DNA of 64,000 nt from an uncultured Oscillospiraceae bacterium (GCA_947626315.1 CANQRQ010000001.1:1-64000), one strand, 5' to 3'; numbered from the stretch's first letter, positions 49,935 through 59,420 are shown. Made by a program: numbers and translations. The notes: a model not told the origin generated them from the sequence alone.

Positions 49935-52181
49935 ATGAAGAAGAGAATCCTGTGCATGCTGCTGGTTCTCGCCATGGCTGTCTCTCTGGCGGCCTGCGGC
50001 GGAAGCAGCTCCGGCACGACTGCTCCGGCGACTGAGGCCCCCGCGGCCGACGCCCCCGCTGCTGACACCCCCGCTGAGGGCAACGGCTACACCAGCCTGG
50101 ACTGGGAAGCCATTGACGCCATGGACTATGACGAGGCCTGCGAGACCGTCTATGAGGCGGTTCTGGGCGACTTCGCCAGCGCCTATGCCGACGCCAAGGA
50201 GGAGACCGGCGCCATGCGTATGGCCATGATGGCTCTGGCCGAGGCCAAGCTGGTTGAGTCCGGCGCTTTCCTGCCCATCTACACCCAGGGCGGCAACTAC
50301 GCCATGACCCGCGTGGTGCCCCGTTCCAACGCCGCCACCACCCTGTGGGGCCTGGACGAGTACCGCTATCACACCCTGCTGGTGACCAACGAGCTCATTA
50401 AGAGCGAGGACCGCACCGAGCTGCTGAACCTCTGGAACGCTGCCGAGACCGCCGATGATTACCACACCGCGGCCAAGGAGTACCTGGAGGGCAAGGGCTA
50501 CACCTTCTCCGACACCTATGTTGAGTCCAACGGCTACAACGTGAACATCTGGGACACCATCGCCACCAGCTACACCTCTGACTCCATGTTTATCTCCGGC
50601 ACCTATGACAACCTGCTGGAGTATGACTGCAAGGGCGTGCAGCAGCCGGGCCTGGCCGAGAGCTATGAGGTCTCCGACGACGGCACCGTCTACACCTTCC
50701 ACATCCGCGAGGGCGTGAAGTGGGTGGACCAGCAGGGCAGCGAGATCGGCGAAGTCACCGCTGACGACTGGGTGGCCTCCATGGAGCATCTGCTGGACAA
50801 CGCCGACGCTCTGGGCTATCTGCTCACCAACACCGACGGCTGCGGCCTGAAGGGCTTTACCGACTACCTGGCCGGCGACATCACCGACTTTAACGAGATC
50901 GGCGTGAAGGCCGTTGACAAGTACACCCTGGAGTACACCCTGGAGGCTCCCTTCGCTCCCTTCGTGACCATGCTGGGCTATGCCTGCTTCGCTCCTCTGA
51001 ACCGTGACTTCTACCGTTCTCAGGGCGGCACCTTCTCCGCCGAGGGCGAGAGCTACACTCCGGGCGACTTCGGCAAGACCCCTGCCAACATCGCCTACTG
51101 CGGCCCCTACCTGATCACCAACTACACCGCGCAGAACGTGACCCGCTATGAGGCCAACCCCACCTACTGGAATCCCGACGCGATCACCACTCCCAACCTG
51201 GTCTACAGCTTCAACGATGGCTCCGACGTGCTGCGTGCCTATAACGAGGCCAAGGAAGGCACCATCTCCGGCTGCGGCATCAACTCCTCCGCTCTGGAGC
51301 TGATGAAGGCCGACACCACCACCGCTGTGGACGGCTCCGAGGGCACCTACTTCGACCTGTTCAAATATGTCTCCTCCGGCACCGGCACCACCTACTGCGG
51401 CTGGTTCAACGTCAACCGCGGCACCTGGGCCAACTATGACAACCCGGACGTGGGCGTCTCCCCCAAGACCGACGAGGACATTGCCCGCTACCGCGACGCC
51501 ATCGTGAACCAGCACTTCCGTCTGGCTCTGGCCGAGGCCATTGACCGCGGCTCCTACAACGCCCAGATCGTTGGCGACGAGCTGAAGTATGCCCGTCTGC
51601 GCAACTCCTACACCCCCGGCACCTTCGGCTTCCTGTCCGAGGAAGTGACCGTTGACATCAACGGCACCGCCACCACCTTCCCCGCCGGCACCGCTTTCGG
51701 TGAGATCGAGCAGGCTCAGATCGACGCTGACGGCGTGGCCCTGAAGGTTTGGGATCCCAACGGCGACAGCGGCGCCGGTTCCGGCGACGGCTTCGACGGC
51801 TGGTACAGCCCGGAGAACGCCAGAGCCGAGCTGGAGCTCGCCATTGCCGACCTGGCTTCCATCGGCGTAGAGATCTCCGCCGAGAATCCCATCTATGTGG
51901 ACTACCCCTACGGCTCTTACGCCGAGACCTCCACCAAGATGGCCAACTCTCTGAAGCAGAGCGTGGAAGACGCTCTGGAGGGCAAGGTCATTGTGAACCT
52001 GATCGCCTTCGATAAGGACACCGACGAGGAGAGCGCCACCTACCGCTTCTCCGCCGGCAATGAGGGCAACTTCGACCTGTCCACCGGTTCCGGCTGGGGC
52101 CCCGACTACGGCGACGCCCAGTCCTATCTGGATACCATTCAGCTCTACGGCTACATGTGCAAGAACCTGGGCCTGTTCTGA
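49935..52181 (+). CDS. oppA: Oligopeptide-binding lipoprotein (family 5) with apparent circular permutation
   Basis: Extracellular receptor of a peptide importer, 748 residues. The signal peptide ends VSLAACGG (cysteine 21) and an Ala/Pro tether follows. Residues about 62-152 (EAKLVESGAFLPIYTQGGNYAM, then TTLWGLDEYRYHTLLVT) resemble the last 90-100 residues of ordinary OppA proteins. The usual N-terminal start (NIWDTIATSYTSDSMFISGTYDNLLEYD, PGLAESYEVSDDGTVYTFHIREGVKW) comes only after about residue 196. The protein then stops right after GWGPDYGDAQSYLD and about 19 more residues, where normal relatives continue with the missing lobe. TAGGAGGAAAA precedes the ATG. Confidence 0.9.
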   Translation: MKKRILCMLLVLAMAVSLAACGGSSSGTTAPATEAPAADAPAADTPAEGNGYTSLDWEAIDAMDYDEACETVYEAVLGDFASAYADAKEETGAMRMAMMALAEAKLVESGAFLPIYTQGGNYAMTRVVPRSNAATTLWGLDEYRYHTLLVTNELIKSEDRTELLNLWNAAETADDYHTAAKEYLEGKGYTFSDTYVESNGYNVNIWDTIATSYTSDSMFISGTYDNLLEYDCKGVQQPGLAESYEVSDDGTVYTFHIREGVKWVDQQGSEIGEVTADDWVASMEHLLDNADALGYLLTNTDGCGLKGFTDYLAGDITDFNEIGVKAVDKYTLEYTLEAPFAPFVTMLGYACFAPLNRDFYRSQGGTFSAEGESYTPGDFGKTPANIAYCGPYLITNYTAQNVTRYEANPTYWNPDAITTPNLVYSFNDGSDVLRAYNEAKEGTISGCGINSSALELMKADTTTAVDGSEGTYFDLFKYVSSGTGTTYCGWFNVNRGTWANYDNPDVGVSPKTDEDIARYRDAIVNQHFRLALAEAIDRGSYNAQIVGDELKYARLRNSYTPGTFGFLSEEVTVDINGTATTFPAGTAFGEIEQAQIDADGVALKVWDPNGDSGAGSGDGFDGWYSPENARAELELAIADLASIGVEISAENPIYVDYPYGSYAETSTKMANSLKQSVEDALEGKVIVNLIAFDKDTDEESATYRFSAGNEGNFDLSTGSGWGPDYGDAQSYLDTIQLYGYMCKNLGLF

Positions 52182-52219
52182 TTCGTATCTGACCCATCGC
52201 GCAATAGACCTATAACGGC

Positions 52220-52250
52220 AAGGGGGCGGGGAACTTCCCCTCCCCCTTGT
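52220..52250 (+). terminator. Hairpin between oppA and oppB
   Basis: AAGGGGG-C-GGGGA pairs with TCCCC-T-CCCCCTT with one mismatch. There is no T-run. It probably stabilises the oppA message or dampens read-through. Confidence 0.5.
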
Positions 52251-52282
52251 ATCCATAAATAAAGCTTTGCGAGGTCAGAAAT

Positions 52283-53875
52283 ATGGGAAAATTTTTACTG
52301 AAACGCCTTTTGCACGGTCTGGTCTCCGTCATCTGCGTGGTCCTGATCGTGATGCTTTTGATTTATTCGCTTCTGGACCGGAGCAAGATCTTCTCCGGCG
52401 ACCCCAACTTTAACCACACTGCCAGCAACAACCGGATCACCTACCAGCAGACCCGCTGGGAGGACTTCGGCTATCTGGATTATGTGCCCTACGCCGACTA
52501 TGTCAACAGCCTGGCCGCCAACGGCGAGATCGACGAGGCCACCCGCGCCGAAGCAGTCAAAATCGGCAAGACGGAGAAGCAGGACTCCGAGCTCACCGCC
52601 GAGTATGTGGCCAAATTCAAGGCGGAATATGAGAAGCAGGGCTATACCGTGGTGCGGCTGGACGCGGACACCAAGCGCAACGGCCAGCTCCGCGACGGCG
52701 GCCAGCAGGTCCTGTATGCCACCAAGGACATCCCCCTGCTGAAGCGGGCCCTCACCTATTTCACCGACATGTTCTACATTGACAACGTGCACTATGTCCC
52801 CGACAACGTGGATATCGGCAAGCGGGGCGTCACGTTCTCTCTGTATGACCCGGTAAAGAATCCGGAGGGGGCCGAGCACAAGGTCTTCTCGCCGGTGCTT
52901 ATGGGCAACGGCACCATGCATAAATACCTGCTGTACTTTGACGGCAAGTTCCCCTTTATCCACCAGAACATTCTGACGCTGCATCTGGGAGAGTCCTACA
53001 CGGTCAACCGGGGCGTGGACGTGTTCACCACCATGACCGAGACCCAGGGCTCCTATGAGCTGAGCACCGTCACGTATCCCACCGGCGTCACGGAGAATCG
53101 GGCGGACGATCTGCACTCCGCCACCTATGTGCAGGGCTCCCGGGGCGCGACGGCCTCCAACCAGCAGTGGTTTACCGATGACTACACCAACGTGCAGACC
53201 AACAAGGGCGGCATGTCCAAGCTGGGCTACTCCTTTGTGATCGGCATTATCTCCGTCATCATGGCCTATGTGCTGGGCCTGCCCATCGGCCTGCTGATGG
53301 CCCTGAAGAAGGACAAGCTGATCGACAAGATCGGCACCATCTACATCATGTTCATCATCGCCGTGCCCTCTCTGGCCTATATCTTCCTGTTCAAGGCCCT
53401 GGGCGGCAAGGCGGGGCTGCCGACCCTGTTCGACATGGACTCCAGCAGCAAGCTGATGTATGTGCTGCCCATTGTGTCCCTGGCCCTGCCCTCCATCGCC
53501 AACCTGATGAAGTGGATGCGGCGCTACATGATCGACCAGATGAACTCCGACTATGTGAAGTTCGCCCGGTCCGGCGGTCTGACCGAAGGGGAGATCTTCA
53601 CCAAGCACATCTGGAAGAACGCCGCCATCCCCATTGTCCACGGCATTCCCAGCAGCGTGATCTTCTCCATGACCGGCGCCATCATCACCGAGCGCGTGTA
53701 CGTGGTTCCCGGCGCCGGCAACCTGCTGACCCAGGCCATCAACCGCTACGATAACGGCGTCATCGTGGGCGTCACCCTGTTCTACGCCGTGCTGAGCGTG
53801 GTGTCTCTGATCCTGGGCGATATCCTGATGGCCACCGTAGACCCGAGAATTTCTTTCTCCACTAAAGAGAGGTGA
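52283..53875 (+). CDS. oppB: Oligopeptide ABC transporter permease OppB with large outside insertion
   Basis: A 530-residue permease where about 310 is usual. The first helix (about 7-28, LLHGLVSVICVVLIVMLLIYSL) is normal. The second conserved helix resumes only near residue 311 (GMSKLGYSFVIGIISVIMAYVLGLPIGLLMA). The region between is about 280 residues instead of about 70, and should lie outside the membrane. It contains a Glu/Lys-rich helical part and beta-rich parts with no family I can name. The permease core and EAA loop (FARSGGLTEGEIFTKHIWKNAAIPI) are intact, and the end DPRISFSTKER is normal. Confidence 0.9.
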   Translation: MGKFLLKRLLHGLVSVICVVLIVMLLIYSLLDRSKIFSGDPNFNHTASNNRITYQQTRWEDFGYLDYVPYADYVNSLAANGEIDEATRAEAVKIGKTEKQDSELTAEYVAKFKAEYEKQGYTVVRLDADTKRNGQLRDGGQQVLYATKDIPLLKRALTYFTDMFYIDNVHYVPDNVDIGKRGVTFSLYDPVKNPEGAEHKVFSPVLMGNGTMHKYLLYFDGKFPFIHQNILTLHLGESYTVNRGVDVFTTMTETQGSYELSTVTYPTGVTENRADDLHSATYVQGSRGATASNQQWFTDDYTNVQTNKGGMSKLGYSFVIGIISVIMAYVLGLPIGLLMALKKDKLIDKIGTIYIMFIIAVPSLAYIFLFKALGGKAGLPTLFDMDSSSKLMYVLPIVSLALPSIANLMKWMRRYMIDQMNSDYVKFARSGGLTEGEIFTKHIWKNAAIPIVHGIPSSVIFSMTGAIITERVYVVPGAGNLLTQAINRYDNGVIVGVTLFYAVLSVVSLILGDILMATVDPRISFSTKER

Positions 53876-53880
53876 GCGGC

Positions 53881-54852
53881 ATGAACAAAACTGATCTGAA
53901 CGACTTGGGCTATACCGAAGAGGAGCTCTTTTCCCCCGTAGACCACAGCCAGACGGAATCGGAGAAGATCACCGCTCCCCGGTACTCGTACTGGAAGAGC
54001 GTGTTCCGCGTCTTCTTCCGCAACAAGCTGAACATCATCATTCTGTCCCTGCTGATCTTCATGATCCTGTTCGCTTACATCTATCCCTCCGTCACCCATT
54101 ACGACCCCTTTGCCAACCTGCGCGACTCCAACGCCAAGCACCTGAGCCCGGCGGCGGCCATGCAGTACTTCGGGGCCAATATCCACTGGATCCTGGGCGC
54201 CGGCGCCTCCGGCGAGCCTACCTTTGACGCCATCTGGAACGGCTCCCGGATCTCCATCTCCCTGGCCCTGCTCTGCGGCGCTATCAACATGACCATCGGC
54301 GTGATCATCGGCGCCATCTGGGGCTTCTCCAAGAAGGTGGACGCCATCATGATGGAGATCTACAACATCATCGGCAACGTGCCTATGATCCTGATCATCT
54401 CCGTAATGGCCATGCTTTTCGCCCCCACCTTCTGGACCATGGTCTTTGCGCTGACGGTGGTGGGCTGGCTTGGGATCGCCTACTTTATCCGGACCCAGGT
54501 GGTCATCATCCGGGACCGGGAGTACAACCTGGCCTCCCGCTGCCTGGGCACCAGCACCATCAAGATCGCCATGAAGAACATCCTGCCCTTCATGACCTCC
54601 GTCATTGTGACGCTGCTGGCCACCGAGATCCCCTCTTACATAAGCTATGAGGTGTTCCTGGCCTACATCGGCCTGGGCATGAGCGACATGTCCCTGGGCC
54701 GGCTGATCTACGCCGCCGAGCCCGCCATGGTCACCCCTGGCTGGGAGCTGGAGTTCTGGGCCCCCGTGGCCATCGCCTCCATCATCACCGTGGTGCTGTA
54801 TGTGGTGGGTCAGAACCTGGGGGACGCGTCCGATCCCCGGACCCATATGTAA
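53881..54852 (+). CDS. oppC: Oligopeptide ABC transporter permease OppC
   Basis: A 323-residue permease. I chose ATG 53881, 5 bp after the oppB stop, with AAGAGAGGTGAG before it; a GTG at 53872 would overlap oppB. The N-terminal cytoplasmic segment and first helix are typical. The outside motif GTDxxGRD of ordinary OppC is replaced here by ILGAGASGEPTFDAIWNGSRISI, so the loop that meets the binding protein has changed along with OppA and OppB. The EAA loop (LASRCLGTSTIKIAMKNILPFM) and C-terminus are normal. Confidence 0.92.
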   Translation: MNKTDLNDLGYTEEELFSPVDHSQTESEKITAPRYSYWKSVFRVFFRNKLNIIILSLLIFMILFAYIYPSVTHYDPFANLRDSNAKHLSPAAAMQYFGANIHWILGAGASGEPTFDAIWNGSRISISLALLCGAINMTIGVIIGAIWGFSKKVDAIMMEIYNIIGNVPMILIISVMAMLFAPTFWTMVFALTVVGWLGIAYFIRTQVVIIRDREYNLASRCLGTSTIKIAMKNILPFMTSVIVTLLATEIPSYISYEVFLAYIGLGMSDMSLGRLIYAAEPAMVTPGWELEFWAPVAIASIITVVLYVVGQNLGDASDPRTHM

Positions 54853-54864
54853 GGAGGCGGAAGC

Positions 54865-56613
54865 ATGGAAGAGAAAAAAGTTCTGCTGTCCGTCAAGGAC
54901 CTGGTGGTCAAGTTCCGCGTCCGCGGCCGTGTGCTGACCGCCATCCGGGGCATTTCCCTGGACATCTATGAAAACGAGGCCATCGCCATCGTGGGCGAAT
55001 CCGGCTCCGGCAAGTCCGTCTTCACCAAGACCTTTGCCGGCATGCTGGACTCCAACGGCTTCATCGATCAGGGCGAGCTGATCTACAACGACCCCTCCCT
55101 GGCCGACACCACCGTGACCCTGACCCCCGGCGCCCGGCAGCTGATGCAGGGCACCCTGAGCCGCCTGAACGACATCTCCCGCTATGAGCTGGGCGCGGCG
55201 ACCTACAAGCAGATTTTGGAGCTTGAGGCTGAGAAGAAGCGCCGCACCACCCTCTCCGGCGAGGAGAAGGAGGCCCTGGAGAAAGAGCTGGCCGACCTGA
55301 AGTTTGACCGCACCAACCTCTTTAATGAGAAGCAGACCTACGATCCCCACAAGGAAAAGGACCGGATCAAGGCGGCCGACGCCAAGCTCAAGGAGTATGA
55401 CGCCCAGATCAAGGCCCTGGAGAACAAGGAGTCTGAGATCGAGAAGGCAAAAAAGGCCGAGTACGAGAAGGACACCGCTTTTGTCGAGCAGTACAACAAG
55501 CAGATGGCCGAGCTGAAGGCCAAATACGAGCAGGAGATCAAGGGCGAAATCTCTGAGGAGACCAAAAAGCGCAACGAGATCCTGGGCAAAGAGATCCGCC
55601 TGTCCGTGGGCCGCTACGGCCTGGCCAAGCGCATCAAGCTCACCCACGCGCTGCTGGTGGCCCTGAAGAAGGCCATGCAGCTGGGCGTGGACCTGAGCGA
55701 CGAGGCGCAGCTGAACCAGGTGTTCAGTACCGTGGTGTTCCGGGTCAAGTATTTGGACGAGACGGCCAACACCCTCCACGGCACCTGCGTGCTGGATCTG
55801 GCCAAGATCAAGTACACCCAGGACTGGGTGCAGATTCGCGGCAAGCGGATCGCCACTGTGTTCCAGGACCCCATGACCTCCCTCAACCCCATCATCACCA
55901 TCGGCAAGCAGATCAGCTCCATCATCATCAAGCACCAGGGCTGCCCCGAGGTAGAGGCCCGGACCAAGGCCATCGAGCTGATGCACAAGGTGGGCATCCC
56001 CAATCCCGAGGCCCGCTACGACGATTACCCCTTCCAGTACTCCGGCGGTATGCGCCAGAGGATCGTCATTGCCATCGCCCTGAGCTGCCAGCCCAACATC
56101 CTGATCTGCGACGAACCCACCACCGCTCTGGACGTGACCATTCAGGCCCAGATCCTGCGGTTGATCAAGGACCTGCAGAAGGAGTTCGGCTACACCATCG
56201 TCTTTATCACCCATGACCTGGGCGTGGTGGCCAACATCGCCGACCGGGTGGCCGTGCTGTACGCGGGCCAGATCGTGGAGGTGGGCACCGTGGAAGAGGT
56301 CTTCTACGATCCCCGTCACCCCTACACCTGGGCCCTGCTCAGCTCCATGCCCCAGCTGGCCGAGCGCAACACCAAGCTGTTCTCCATCACCGGCACGCCG
56401 CCCTCCCTTTACAACAACATTGTGGGCGATCCCTTCGCGCCCCGGAACCCCTACTGCATGAAGATCGACACCCTAGAAGATCCCCCCATGTTCAAGGTGA
56501 CGGACACCCACTTTGCCAAGACCTGGCTGCTGGATCCCCGGGCCCCCAAGGTGGAAAAGCCCGAGATCATCCAAAATATTCATGAGAAACTCATGAGAAC
56601 CTATAATCTGTAA
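54865..56613 (+). CDS. oppD: Oligopeptide ABC transporter ATPase OppD with coiled-coil insertion
   Basis: A 582-residue ATPase where 320-350 is usual. Walker A GESGSGKS is near residues 45-52. After GELIYND (about 71-77) about 230 extra residues follow, rich in Glu, Lys, Asp and Ala ([40 protein letters not shown]), predicted as a long coiled coil. The normal fold resumes at [23 protein letters not shown], with the Q-loop at about 334. Signature [15 protein letters not shown], Walker [14 protein letters not shown] and the C-terminal oligopeptide/dipeptide domain are intact. The frame is continuous with codon use like its neighbours, so the insertion is genuine coding sequence. Confidence 0.93.
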   Translation: MEEKKVLLSVKDLVVKFRVRGRVLTAIRGISLDIYENEAIAIVGESGSGKSVFTKTFAGMLDSNGFIDQGELIYNDPSLADTTVTLTPGARQLMQGTLSRLNDISRYELGAATYKQILELEAEKKRRTTLSGEEKEALEKELADLKFDRTNLFNEKQTYDPHKEKDRIKAADAKLKEYDAQIKALENKESEIEKAKKAEYEKDTAFVEQYNKQMAELKAKYEQEIKGEISEETKKRNEILGKEIRLSVGRYGLAKRIKLTHALLVALKKAMQLGVDLSDEAQLNQVFSTVVFRVKYLDETANTLHGTCVLDLAKIKYTQDWVQIRGKRIATVFQDPMTSLNPIITIGKQISSIIIKHQGCPEVEARTKAIELMHKVGIPNPEARYDDYPFQYSGGMRQRIVIAIALSCQPNILICDEPTTALDVTIQAQILRLIKDLQKEFGYTIVFITHDLGVVANIADRVAVLYAGQIVEVGTVEEVFYDPRHPYTWALLSSMPQLAERNTKLFSITGTPPSLYNNIVGDPFAPRNPYCMKIDTLEDPPMFKVTDTHFAKTWLLDPRAPKVEKPEIIQNIHEKLMRTYNL

Positions 56614-56624
56614 GGGGTGAGAGC

Positions 56625-57935
56625 ATGGCTGAACTGAAAACCGAACAAGGAGCCCGTGCCTCCCATTTCCCCGAGCACGGACCGATCAACGAGGAGGGCA
56701 AGGAAGTCCTTCTCTCCATCAAGAACATCGACATCACCTTCGGCAAGGGAGACAGCGCCGTAAAGGCGGTCACCAACGCCTCCTTCGACATCTACAAGGG
56801 AGAGACCTTCTCCCTGGTGGGCGAATCCGGCTCCGGCAAGACCACCATCGGCCGGGCCGTCATCCGGGTCAACCCCCTGTCCGCCGGCGAGATCCAGTAC
56901 AAGGGCGTGCGCATCTCCGGCAAGATCCCCCACTCCCTGGACCGGGAAGTGATCCGCAACGTACAGATGGTCTTCCAGGACCCCGCCGCGTCCCTGAACG
57001 AGCGCGCCACGGTGGATTACATCGTGTCCGAGGGCTTGTACAACTTCCACCTGTTTGAAAACGAGGCGGACCGGGTCCAGAAGGTGGAGAACATGATCAA
57101 CGAGGTGGGCCTGCTCCCGGAGCACCTGACCCGTTACCCCCACGAGTTCTCCGGCGGCCAGCGGCAGCGGATCGGCATCGCCCGGGCTATGGTCATGGAG
57201 CCGGAGCTGGTGGTGGCCGACGAACCTATCTCCGCTCTGGACGTGTCCATCCGGGCCCAGGTGCTGAACCTGATGAAGAAGTTCCAGCGGGAAAAGGGCC
57301 TGACCTATCTGTTCATCGCCCATGACCTGTCCGTGGTCCGCTTCATCTCCGACCGGATCGGCGTTATCTACAAGGGCCGGATCGTGGAGGTGGCCGACGC
57401 GGAGGAGCTCTTCAACTTCCCCCTGCACCCCTATACCCACTCCCTGATCTCCGCCATCCCCATTCCGGACCCGCTGCTGGAGAAGAACAAGGTGCTCTAC
57501 ACCTACGATCCCTCCATCCACGACTACAGCGAGGACAAGCCGGAGTTTGTGAACATCGGCCACGACCACTGGGTCTACGGCAACAAGAAGGAGATCGAGG
57601 AATACAAGGCCCTGCGGGAAAAGGGCGTGCCTGTTCAGGCAGTCACCATCGCCGACGGGCCTATCGAGCCCGAGGACACCAAGAGCCTGGAGGAGGAGCT
57701 GACCGACGCGGACGAGGCCTTCCTGAAAGCCCCCGTCCACGACACCGGCAGCATCTGGTATGCGGTCCTGTCCTTCTTCCTGCCCCTGCTGGGGCTGATC
57801 GGCGGCCTGATCTTCCGGCATTATCACCACTTCCGGAACTATAAGGCCTGTATGAAGGGCACGGTGATCGGCTTTATCACGCTGGGCGTGATCCTGGCCA
57901 TCTTCCTGCTTCTGCTGATTCTGGTGGTGGTATAG
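56625..57935 (+). CDS. oppF: Oligopeptide ABC transporter ATPase OppF with C-terminal membrane helices
   Basis: A 436-residue ATPase. Residues 1 to about 345 are an ordinary OppF: Walker [11 protein letters not shown]-loop FQDPAASLN, signature [15 protein letters not shown], Walker [14 protein letters not shown]. The C-terminal part is added: an acidic linker ([19 protein letters not shown]), then two strong hydrophobic helices (about 373-392 and 410-435) separated by a basic loop [14 protein letters not shown]. An ABC ATPase of an importer does not usually carry its own membrane anchor. The 11-bp gap after oppD and GGGTGAGAGC support normal translation. Confidence 0.92.
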   Translation: MAELKTEQGARASHFPEHGPINEEGKEVLLSIKNIDITFGKGDSAVKAVTNASFDIYKGETFSLVGESGSGKTTIGRAVIRVNPLSAGEIQYKGVRISGKIPHSLDREVIRNVQMVFQDPAASLNERATVDYIVSEGLYNFHLFENEADRVQKVENMINEVGLLPEHLTRYPHEFSGGQRQRIGIARAMVMEPELVVADEPISALDVSIRAQVLNLMKKFQREKGLTYLFIAHDLSVVRFISDRIGVIYKGRIVEVADAEELFNFPLHPYTHSLISAIPIPDPLLEKNKVLYTYDPSIHDYSEDKPEFVNIGHDHWVYGNKKEIEEYKALREKGVPVQAVTIADGPIEPEDTKSLEEELTDADEAFLKAPVHDTGSIWYAVLSFFLPLLGLIGGLIFRHYHHFRNYKACMKGTVIGFITLGVILAIFLLLLILVVV

Positions 57936-57937
57936 CC

Positions 57938-59188
57938 GTGGGGCGTACCGCGAGATCCCGTGATCTTCCCCACCCCCCACCCGTAGAGAAGATCGAACTG
58001 AGCGAAAAGAACCAGAGAGGGCGGCTCCTTGCAGCCGTCCTCTTTCTGGCCATAGGCGCGGTGGCTCTGGCCTATGGTTTTCTCAGCCTGGTGTCCGGCG
58101 AGGCCGGCTGGCGGGAGATCGAGGCCGCCGACCAGGCGGACAGCTGCGCCGGGGACTTTACCTTCAGCTATCTCGTGAGCGGCGCGGCGGAGAACCGGGC
58201 GGTCACCGCCCTGTACACCCAGGCCGCCCAGACCGCCGGCCGGCTCTTCAGCGCGGACCAGGCCTATGAGGGGGTCAACAATCTCTTCGCCCTTAACAGC
58301 CATCCCAACGAGACGCTGGAGCTGGACCCCGCTTTGTACCGGGTCTTCTCCCTTCTGGAGGCCTCCGGGCGGCGGGATCTGTATCTGGGCCCGGTGTATG
58401 CGGCCTACCGCTATCTTTTCCAGGCCCAGGACGACGCCTACGCCCGGGAGCTGGACCCCTGGCTGGACCAGGAGACAGGGGCCTATTACAGGCAGCTCGC
58501 GGCCTATGCCCGGGACCCGGCAGCGGTAAAGCTGGAGCTGCTGGGGGACAACCGGGCGCGGCTGACCGTCAGCCAGGACTATCTCCGCTTCGCGGCGGAA
58601 AATGAGATCGACCATTTTATCGATTTCGGCTGGATGAAGAACGCCTTTCTCGCGGACTACCTGGCGGAGGCCCTTCTGGCGGAGGGCTATACCCAGGGCG
58701 CCCTCTCCAGCTATGACGGCTTTTCCCGGAGCCTGACGCCGGGGGACATCTCCTATTCTCTGGTCCTCTATGACCGGGCGGGAGAGGGCGCCGTGCCGGC
58801 GGCCGTGATGGACTATACGGCCCCCACCGCCTTTGTCTGCCTGCGGGATTTCCCCTTGGACCGGGGGGACAGCCTGCGCTTCTACCGCTACGCCTCCGGC
58901 GAGACCCGGACGCCCTATGTGAGCCTGGCGGACAGCCTCTGCCACAGCGCCCTCAGCAGCCTGACGGCCTATTCCCAGAGCGCCGGCTGCGGGGAGCTCC
59001 TGCTGGACCTGCTGCCTGTCTACGTGGCGGACAGCTTCGACGAGGCGCCGCTCCTGGCCCTGAGCCGGGAGGGGATCCAGTCCGTCTGGTGTGACGGCGG
59101 CGTGCTGTATTACACCGACCCGGCGCTGGAGCTCCGGGACCTGTATGAGAGCGAGGGACTGCACTACACCGCCGAGCTTGCCTCATAG
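57938..59188 (+). CDS. Membrane-anchored ApbE-like protein of the opp operon
   Basis: A 416-residue protein with GTG start, 2 bp after the oppF stop and without a strong ribosome site, so it probably depends on coupling. It has one helix near 31-52 (LLAAVLFLAIGAVALAYGFL) and a large outside part. NSHPNETLELDPALYRVFSLLEASG and IDHFIDFGWMKNAFLADYLAEALLAEGYTQGALSSYDG follow the outline of FAD:protein FMN transferase (ApbE). However, the metal/flavin-binding DxGGIAKG motif is replaced by DFGWMKNAF, so flavin transfer is doubtful. It may be a structural relative recruited to this transporter. The family call is tentative. Confidence 0.5.
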   Translation: MGRTARSRDLPHPPPVEKIELSEKNQRGRLLAAVLFLAIGAVALAYGFLSLVSGEAGWREIEAADQADSCAGDFTFSYLVSGAAENRAVTALYTQAAQTAGRLFSADQAYEGVNNLFALNSHPNETLELDPALYRVFSLLEASGRRDLYLGPVYAAYRYLFQAQDDAYARELDPWLDQETGAYYRQLAAYARDPAAVKLELLGDNRARLTVSQDYLRFAAENEIDHFIDFGWMKNAFLADYLAEALLAEGYTQGALSSYDGFSRSLTPGDISYSLVLYDRAGEGAVPAAVMDYTAPTAFVCLRDFPLDRGDSLRFYRYASGETRTPYVSLADSLCHSALSSLTAYSQSAGCGELLLDLLPVYVADSFDEAPLLALSREGIQSVWCDGGVLYYTDPALELRDLYESEGLHYTAELAS

Positions 59189-59195
59189 AGCATAA

Positions 59196-59228
59196 AAAAG
59201 CAGAGGATTTCGCATCCTCTGCTTTTCT
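59196..59228 (+). terminator. opp operon terminator
   Basis: A 13-bp stem (59196-59208 with 59214-59226) around TTCGC, with A-run before and TTTT at the end of the 3' arm. It starts 7 bp after the last gene. Confidence 0.88.
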
Positions 59229-59243
59229 ATGCCCCATGGAGGG

Positions 59244-59420
59244 GATCATACTGATTTTCTTTAAAAAGTTAGACATTTGAAAAATGGCTGCTTTTTATAG
59301 CGCGTAGCGCGTAGAAAATCGCATGAGACATCTTTTCGGCGGTTTTGCCGCCGAAAAGGGCGACGCTTCAAGCGGCGCCTCTCAAATAAAAAGTCACCTT
59401 TTTATTTGAGAATAGTATCA
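59244..59420 (-). repeat. Dispersed repeat, copy B (about 177 bp)
   Basis: Reverse complement of the repeat at 36727-36902 with few differences, including changes in the stem around CTTTTCGGCGG that partly keep pairing. On the minus strand it begins exactly at the TGA stop of the hydroxyacid dehydrogenase gene (59420-59418), just as copy A begins at a TGA stop codon. Both copies therefore sit in the same orientation relative to the gene they follow. Confidence 0.85.
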
